From NCBI GenBank assembly GCA_016934515.1, contig JAFGSR010000115.1, positions 1 to 58,329 on the forward strand: a stretch of 58,329 nt of DNA, read 5' to 3'. The first letter of the stretch is position 1. Every line of letters starts with the position of its first letter. The notes beneath the pieces are model-generated. The model was given only the letters and a program-made list of their open reading frames with translations, made no database searches and was not told the origin of the DNA. Source of the stretch: Sedimentisphaerales bacterium. Lineage in GTDB: Bacteria > Planctomycetota > Phycisphaerae > Sedimentisphaerales > SM23-30. Below are positions 53,641 through 58,329 of this stretch, piece after piece. The translations under genes and the position numbers were made by a program.

Positions 53641-54314
53641 GAGCCTGCTCCCAAAATATATCCCCGACCGCGAACTGTGCGTATCAATGAATCCCCGTCC
53701 GATTGATCGATTTTCTTACGCAAGTAACCAATATATACATCTACCACATTACTCGACGCCGACGAGTGAAATTCGTAAAGGTGCTCCCAAAGGTCCGTAC
53801 GCGATACAATTTGACCCACTCGCATTGCCAGGTACTCCAACAGTGAATATTCCCTCGGCGTAAGCAAAATTTCCCGGTTCTTTCGAAAAACCTGCTGAGT
53901 AGTCAAATCAATCCGCAAATCTTCGATATCAATTCGAGGATTCTTTTTCTGATAGCTACGACGCACCAACGCACGTACCCGCGCCAACAACTCCTCAAAT
54001 GCAAATGGCTTAACCAAATAATCGTCCGCACCCAGGTTCAACCCTTTTACTCGGTCTTCAACTGTATCTTTCGCCGTCAGAATAAGCACGTGACACTGCT
54101 GACCCTGCGTACGGAGTTTCTTGAGAATTTCCAGCCCCCCCATCCCCGGCAGCATAAGGTCCAGAATAACAACATCGTATTCATTACTGCTCGCATACCA
54201 CAGACCTTCCTCTCCGTCACCCGTAACGTCCACCGCAAAATCCGCTTCCCCCAGCCCCTGAGCCAGTGATTTCTGCAATGGTCGATAGTCTTCTATAAGT
54301 AAAACTCGCATCAA
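53637..54314 (-). CDS. OmpR/PhoB-family response regulator
   Basis: The 225-residue protein has a receiver domain with the phosphoacceptor Asp52 (VVILDLMLPGMGG) and the conserved Thr/Lys pair (LILTAKD, LGADDYLVKPFAF). A winged-helix DNA-binding domain follows (LLTPREYSLLEYLAMRVGQI and DVYIGYLRKKID). It is co-translated with the histidine kinase gene. The upstream region holds a hairpin with a T run immediately before its ribosome-binding site, which could limit read-through from the PepSY-like gene. Targets are likely the PepSY-like genes upstream (inferred). Confidence 0.95.
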   Translation of the reverse strand: MMRVLLIEDYRPLQKSLAQGLGEADFAVDVTGDGEEGLWYASSNEYDVVILDLMLPGMGGLEILKKLRTQGQQCHVLILTAKDTVEDRVKGLNLGADDYLVKPFAFEELLARVRALVRRSYQKKNPRIDIEDLRIDLTTQQVFRKNREILLTPREYSLLEYLAMRVGQIVSRTDLWEHLYEFHSSASSNVVDVYIGYLRKKIDQSDGDSLIRTVRGRGYILGAGS

Positions 54315-54323
54315 TCTTCTCGC

Positions 54324-54364
54324 AAAAAAACACCGCCGATTGATTTTTATTCATTCCTCGGCGG
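54324..54364 (-). terminator. Hairpin with T run between the PepSY-like gene and the response regulator gene
   Basis: On the minus strand CCGCCGA and TCGGCGG pair across an 18-base loop and are followed by seven T (54324-54330). The response regulator's ATG is only ten bases beyond. It may be a terminator or an attenuator setting the level of the two-component genes. Confidence 0.5.
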
Positions 54365-54400
54365 CAACTATTTTAACATAACATACCGGACAAGTCACTA

Positions 54401-55348
54401 TCACTTTTTGTAACCGGTCAGCAACAAATCTTCATCCTGGATAAGCCCCACACCTGGTGCGTATGTTTTGTAGCATTTATCCTTGGGATCCAGCCCGGAG
54501 GTCTCTTCAATTTTTATGCAATTTGTAAACGTACCTGCCGGCGTCTTCATCGTCACGTCATCACTCATTATCTCCGCCCGGTCCTGAGCGTTGGGAGCAA
54601 TCTCCTGGTAATGTCTGGCCCCCAAAAGTATTGTACCCGGCATCAAAATTCCCGCACTCGAATTCTTCTCGTCCGCGCGCCACGCCCCGGAATGCTTCAC
54701 TATCTTACCGTCCTCATATTCGTCCACCTCCTCACCAAAATAAAATATGTCGCCGTACTTTTTACATATAGCAAAAAAGTTCCGCGATACCTCCTTCAAC
54801 TCTCCGTTCTCTTCCTCCCGTTCTTCCACAACTCTCGTTTCAACCTCACCGATCTTCTTTATTTCATCCAGTACGGTAATCACTACCTTCTCTCTGCTAC
54901 TGGCCAGCACCAGTTGATATCCGGGCTCCAGTATGAAAAACCGATTCCTGCCCACCGTTGAGAACGTACGGTTCTCCACATCGAATGATTTCGTCCATTT
55001 CTTTTCTTGCTTGCTGCTTGTAGGTTTTTCGGCAAGCTTCTCCTTGCTCTCAAGAATTTCCCCCTCAGGTGAAATTTCAACTTCGTACACTTTTCCACCA
55101 GAACGGACATCTACGTCATATTGGCCCGGATCCTCTCCCTCCACTTCCTTTTGAATGCTTAAAACCTGCCCTTCCGGAAAGGTTTCTTCAATAGCATTTT
55201 TTATAACCAACGGCAACTCCGAAGGCTGGACAGATACTTTCTTCTCTTGAGCTGCAACCTCAGAGGGAAATACCATCACCAACAGCATCAACATCAACAT
55301 CCCTACAGCGATAAGAATTACGCTAAACCAACCCACCTTCAGTTTCAT
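54401..55348 (-). CDS. Exported PepSY-like protein of unknown function
   Basis: The 315-residue protein has a long hydrophobic signal or anchor (ILIAVGMLMLMLLVMVFPSE). A PepSY-like repeat sits at about 38-105 (LPLVIKNAIEETFPEGQVLS, YEVEISPEGEILESKE). The C-terminal two thirds are a separate beta-rich domain (LAICKK-like FFAICKKYGDIFYFGEEVDE; MKTPAGTFTNCIKIEET), which I do not recognise beyond resemblance to uncharacterised exported proteins. It lies between the threefold PepSY-like gene and the two-component genes on the same strand. It probably shares their regulation. It might bind a metal or inhibit a protease, as PepSY domains are proposed to do. Confidence 0.75.
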   Translation of the reverse strand: MKLKVGWFSVILIAVGMLMLMLLVMVFPSEVAAQEKKVSVQPSELPLVIKNAIEETFPEGQVLSIQKEVEGEDPGQYDVDVRSGGKVYEVEISPEGEILESKEKLAEKPTSSKQEKKWTKSFDVENRTFSTVGRNRFFILEPGYQLVLASSREKVVITVLDEIKKIGEVETRVVEEREEENGELKEVSRNFFAICKKYGDIFYFGEEVDEYEDGKIVKHSGAWRADEKNSSAGILMPGTILLGARHYQEIAPNAQDRAEIMSDDVTMKTPAGTFTNCIKIEETSGLDPKDKCYKTYAPGVGLIQDEDLLLTGYKK

Positions 55349-55390
55349 GATTAATCTCCTTACCTAACCAGACATTCACACTTAACGTAA

Positions 55391-55416
55391 CCGTTCGGAA
55401 CTTCCATCCCGAACGG
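55391..55416 (-). terminator. 8-bp hairpin between the two PepSY-like genes
   Basis: CCGTTCGG (55391-55398) and CCGAACGG (55409-55416) pair perfectly around ten bases. No T run follows on the minus strand. It could be a weak terminator or an RNA-processing site. Confidence 0.4.
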
Positions 55417-55485
55417 CTACTAATGCCTTAATCTACCTTTATAGTAAATTAAATCAGAATATCAGACAAGTCAATATCAAGGAGC

Positions 55486-56370
55486 TTAATTATCATCGTC
55501 AGCGCCACCGTCCTCAGCATCGTCCCCCTCTTCATCTTCATTGTCTATCTCGCGGCTCAACAAAGTGCCGTCTTCCGCTACTTCAATCTCAACTTCCTGC
55601 CCGTCAACCATGAACTCAGCTTCATAGACGACTTTACCATCCTCAACCTCTTTCTCAACTTCTTCAACCTCGGCTCCATTCGCTTCCTTAAGAATGGTCG
55701 CCTTTACCGCCGCCGGAACTTCATCCAGACTAACCTCCACTTCGTCTTCATTATCCTCGTCTTCATCGTCATCAACGTCCCCCACTTCATCCTCATCGTC
55801 TATCTCGCGGCTCAACAAAGTGCCGTCTTCTGCTACTTCAACCTCGACCTCCTGCCCGTCAACTTCGAACTCAGCTTCATAGACGACTTTACCATCCTCA
55901 ACCTCTTTCTCAATTTCCTTGATCTCGGCCCCATTAGCCTCCTTAAGAATGGTCGCTTTCACCACCGCGGGTACTTCATCCAGACTAACCTCCACCTCAT
56001 CCTCATCATCCTCATCATCCTCGTCTTCATCGTCATCAACGTCCCCCTCTTCATCCTCATCGTCTATCTCGCGACTCAACAAAGTGCCGTCTTCCGCTAC
56101 CTTGACCTCGACCTCCTGCCCGTCAACTACGATATCAGCTTCATAGACAACCTTACCATCCTCAACTTCTTTCTCAACTTCCTTAACCTCGGCACCGTCG
56201 GCCTCTTCGAGGATGGTCGCTTTCACCGCCGCCGGTACTGCATCAAGAGAAACTTCTTCATCATCTTGAGATAGTAATTCGGTCCCGGCCACCACACTCA
56301 AAGCCAAAATCGCAACTCCCAGAACACCAAATAATCCCAGTCGTTTCCAGTTCTTTTTCAACTTTTCCAT
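55486..56370 (-). CDS. Exported protein of three tandem, highly acidic PepSY-like repeats
   Basis: The 294-residue protein has an N-terminal hydrophobic segment (LGLFGVLGVAILALSVVAGT). Three near-identical units follow at about 40-127, 128-212 and 213-294. Each contains a PepSY-like core (VPAAVKATILKEANGAEV, GKVVYEAEFEVDGQEVEVEV) and ends in a run of Asp and Glu. At DNA level the repeats remain very similar, pointing to recent or gene-conversion-maintained duplication. The acidic tails suggest calcium or other cation binding outside the cytoplasm. AAGGAG precedes the ATG. It is the first gene of the set leading to the two-component system, and so could be its target or sensor partner. Confidence 0.85.
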   Translation of the reverse strand: MEKLKKNWKRLGLFGVLGVAILALSVVAGTELLSQDDEEVSLDAVPAAVKATILEEADGAEVKEVEKEVEDGKVVYEADIVVDGQEVEVKVAEDGTLLSREIDDEDEEGDVDDDEDEDDEDDEDEVEVSLDEVPAVVKATILKEANGAEIKEIEKEVEDGKVVYEAEFEVDGQEVEVEVAEDGTLLSREIDDEDEVGDVDDDEDEDNEDEVEVSLDEVPAAVKATILKEANGAEVEEVEKEVEDGKVVYEAEFMVDGQEVEIEVAEDGTLLSREIDNEDEEGDDAEDGGADDDN

Positions 56371-56571
56371 GATTTAGTCTCCTTAAATCGAATCTAAATT
56401 TCCAGCTGCCCGCTTTCATGATCAGACAGTTACACCTAGGCAACACGCCCACATCAACTTCAACGAGCGTCATATTATCATAACAAACATGAGAGCTTTG
56501 TGAGAAATACGTATTTTTTTTCATTTTTACAAAGAAATTAAATCTGCTGTAAATAATTTGAATATAACGAC

Positions 56572-57534
56572 TTAGCGACACAGACTCGCCGACGCCTGGC
56601 TCGTCGCACGCGTCGAATTATGGGTAACTGATTTCCAACTTATAATTGATCCGAAGATCAGGATGCTGCAGCCTATCCATAATCTTGCCCCGGGTACGAC
56701 TGCAAGATAGAGGCAGCTGGCAATCGTGGAAAACAGAGGGGTTAGGTAGGAACTTGCAGCCACTAACACGACGTTGCCCCGACGCATACTGTTGTCCCAC
56801 AACATATACCCGATATAAGTTGCGATTCCCAGGAACAACGATTCTACCCACGTCCGACCGCTCCATTGACGCGGCTCGTCGAGAAAACAGCAGAGAATAA
56901 TCAGTACTATAGACGTAACCGGCAGGAACAGGGTCACGCCCCCTTCTTTCCGGCCGCCCGCCCACTTGTTGATAAGGTTGGAGTACATGGCCCATGATAC
57001 CGCAGCAGCAAGTGCCAGCCAATAGGATCCGGGATTGTTGACATAGTTCCCCGTCAGTGACTGCCAGGAAATATTCTTCCCCTGGGTAACCACCAGAAAT
57101 ACTCCGGTCAGCGCCAGCAACGTACCCGGCAGAAGAATCCAGTTAGCTTTGTTTTTGAGAATTACCACAGAAAGCACCAGCGTCAAAGTCGGCCAGAGAT
57201 AGTTCAGCAGCCCCACCTCCAGCACCTGCTGTCGATCCTGCGCCCAGCCAATGGCCAGATAGATCATCAGCATATATCCCAAAAATAGTAAGCCGCAGCC
57301 CATAAGATACCTGCCCGGCAACCGGAGGATCCGCCGGGTTCGCTGACTGTTGCCCAAGAGCTGGATCACCGCAACCATACCACTAACGCTATAAACCGCC
57401 GCTGCAGCCGTCACCGGACCCAACTGCTCAGAAAGACTCCGAGCCACAGCAACCGTCGTACTCCAAAGAATAATCGCAAATAGCCCCCCTACTGTAGCGA
57501 GAGTACTGTACTCTGTTTTTATGTCCTGGCCCAA
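56572..57534 (-). CDS. yddG: DMT-superfamily (EamA) exporter, YddG-like
   Basis: The 320-residue protein has ten hydrophobic segments in two EamA repeats. It follows E. coli YddG closely in order and spacing: FAIILWSTTVAVARSLSEQL, VLEVGLLNYLWPTLTLVLSV, and NVVLVAASSYLTPLFSTIAS. YddG exports aromatic amino acids. The start is a TTG at 57534 with AGGAG six bases upstream on that strand; no in-frame ATG lies nearby. The gene is separated from the PepSY genes by about 200 bases and from the DUF4434-like fragment by about 180 bases, so it is probably its own unit. Substrate assignment is by homology only. Confidence 0.87.
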   Translation of the reverse strand: MGQDIKTEYSTLATVGGLFAIILWSTTVAVARSLSEQLGPVTAAAAVYSVSGMVAVIQLLGNSQRTRRILRLPGRYLMGCGLLFLGYMLMIYLAIGWAQDRQQVLEVGLLNYLWPTLTLVLSVVILKNKANWILLPGTLLALTGVFLVVTQGKNISWQSLTGNYVNNPGSYWLALAAAVSWAMYSNLINKWAGGRKEGGVTLFLPVTSIVLIILCCFLDEPRQWSGRTWVESLFLGIATYIGYMLWDNSMRRGNVVLVAASSYLTPLFSTIASCLYLAVVPGARLWIGCSILIFGSIISWKSVTHNSTRATSQASASLCR

Positions 57535-57714
57535 AGGCTGCTCCTGTCTTCTATTAACTCACTGCTTGATATCTCTTGCAAAAAATGACACAACTATTTT
57601 TTATCACGTACATCCATTGGTTGGTAGTTTGACCTGCACCCAATTCCTGGTCCTATCTTTATGCAAAATCAAAACTTCATATTATCCTGTTGTATTCCTT
57701 TTCACCATAAAGAC

Positions 57715-58260
57715 TCAACGATGCAAACGTGCCATGGCTTGACGGGCACTGGCTTTAACACACTCCGGATGCAACTTGCTAAGCCACTTGACATAGTCAA
57801 TATAAAGCGTGGTCGCGTCACTCCGCCCAGCCGGGGCTGTCGTGTATGGCTGACTGAGCAAACCCTGATACTGATAGATTGCAATTTCATCTACATAAGG
57901 ACTCACCGCGGCAAGTTGGTTCTTTAATCGCGTCCATGTAGTGGGCACCAGTGGACTTTGCTTGACGTTGATTCCAGGACCTTCCCAGTCAAAGGTCTCC
58001 ACATCCGCCCAAAGCTTGGGCCTCTGAACCTTATCATGGGCCTTACGCAGCTTGGCAAAGGCTCGCGCACTAACCTCGGTATTCATTCGCTGACAACCAA
58101 CTTCATCCTGATAGGCGATTATGTCGATCTCACATTTCTCCAATCCCTTGGCATAAGTATCAACGTCCATCTCGGCTGCTCGGTTGGTACCATAGGGAGC
58201 AAAAAGCATTCGCGCTTTCGGGGTAATTTTGCGCGATTCTGTTACTGTGAACTTTCGCAC
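57715..58260 (-). pseudogene. C-terminal part of a DUF4434-like (TIM-barrel, glycosidase-like) protein; 5' end missing or frameshifted
   Basis: The frame gives 181 residues with RMLFAPYGTNRAAEMDVDTY, GLEKCEIDIIAYQDEVGCQR, KLWADVETFDWEGPG and VSPYVDEIAIYQYQGLLSQP. These blocks match the second half of DUF4434 proteins, whose full length is near 300 residues. The only start is a GTG at 58260, and a stop codon lies two codons upstream in the same frame. Another frame there reads GFWSPEKCESSQ and stops too. The N-terminal half would have to lie beyond the window edge in another frame, so a frameshift or truncation is likely. Function would be glycan-related (inferred). Confidence 0.6.
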
Positions 58261-58329
58261 TTTTCAGGCGACCAAAAGCCATGAATCATAAACAGAAAAA
58301 TACCAACCTTCCGATGATTGTAGTGGTAA

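Noticed and set aside
55694..56146. Serine-rich open frames on the plus strand opposite the acidic PepSY-like gene
   Set aside because: They are the antisense of Asp/Glu-rich repeats, which automatically reads as serine runs.

Overview
The window reads as a chromosomal segment of a Planctomycetota bacterium, most likely class Phycisphaerae (Sedimentisphaerales-like). This is inferred from the mix of families: exported LamG/jellyroll proteins, short dockerin-like DFNxD..D..DxxxFxxxW modules, an ECF sigma factor of the Rhodopirellula/Verrucomicrobium type beside a FecR-LamG protein, an H-x9-DG-like pseudopilin, a PEP-CTERM tail, secreted PQQ-type propellers, a VIT/VWA protein, DUF362 and DUF4434. 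No rRNA, tRNA or CRISPR array was seen, so the taxonomy is inference only.

Left part (1-13047). A GntR/HutC-type regulator sits behind a canonical promoter with a perfect operator palindrome. It is followed by a tight set of a GlpA-like FAD/BFD dehydrogenase, an FAD/NAD oxidoreductase and a DUF1667 protein (an anaerobic glycerol-3-phosphate dehydrogenase-like trio). Next come a LarA-family protein, a giant exported NPCBM/propeller/methyltransferase-fold/propeller protein, an M17 leucyl aminopeptidase, and an OPA-family phosphate-ester transporter broken by a frameshift at a run of eight T.

Surface region (13048-32691). Two paralogous multidomain LamG/Ig-like proteins with nearly identical leaders lie on the minus strand. 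Divergent from them are an ECF sigma factor, a FecR-LamG regulator, a pseudopilin, a PEP-CTERM LamG protein, a dockerin/methyltransferase-fold/propeller protein and a propeller/Calx-beta/DUF2341/LamG protein. The last two together match the two halves of the giant protein at 5823-10001. The LamG module that ends the FecR protein is closely related, down to its tail, to the one ending the propeller protein at 28189-31782. Together these suggest a surface-sensing and surface-display system.

Metabolic region (33198-47035). It holds an Fe-dependent alcohol dehydrogenase, a membrane-anchored DUF362-dockerin protein, an IS transposase fragment, a second OPA transporter with a Zn-dependent dehydrogenase, and a minus-strand operon: Na+/solute symporter, double-GH29 alpha-L-fucosidase with a discoidin domain, and a URO-D/MtaA-like protein. 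A divergent XylR-type regulator faces this operon, and the shared intergenic region carries three copies of an AGCACTAA box.

Right part (47036-58329). A VIT/VWA protein and a VWA protein are followed by a purple-acid-phosphatase-like metallophosphoesterase. A two-component system (OmpR-type regulator and histidine kinase) lies downstream of two PepSY-like exported proteins, one of which is a threefold highly acidic repeat. The window closes with a YddG-like exporter and a DUF4434-like fragment with a damaged or missing 5' part.
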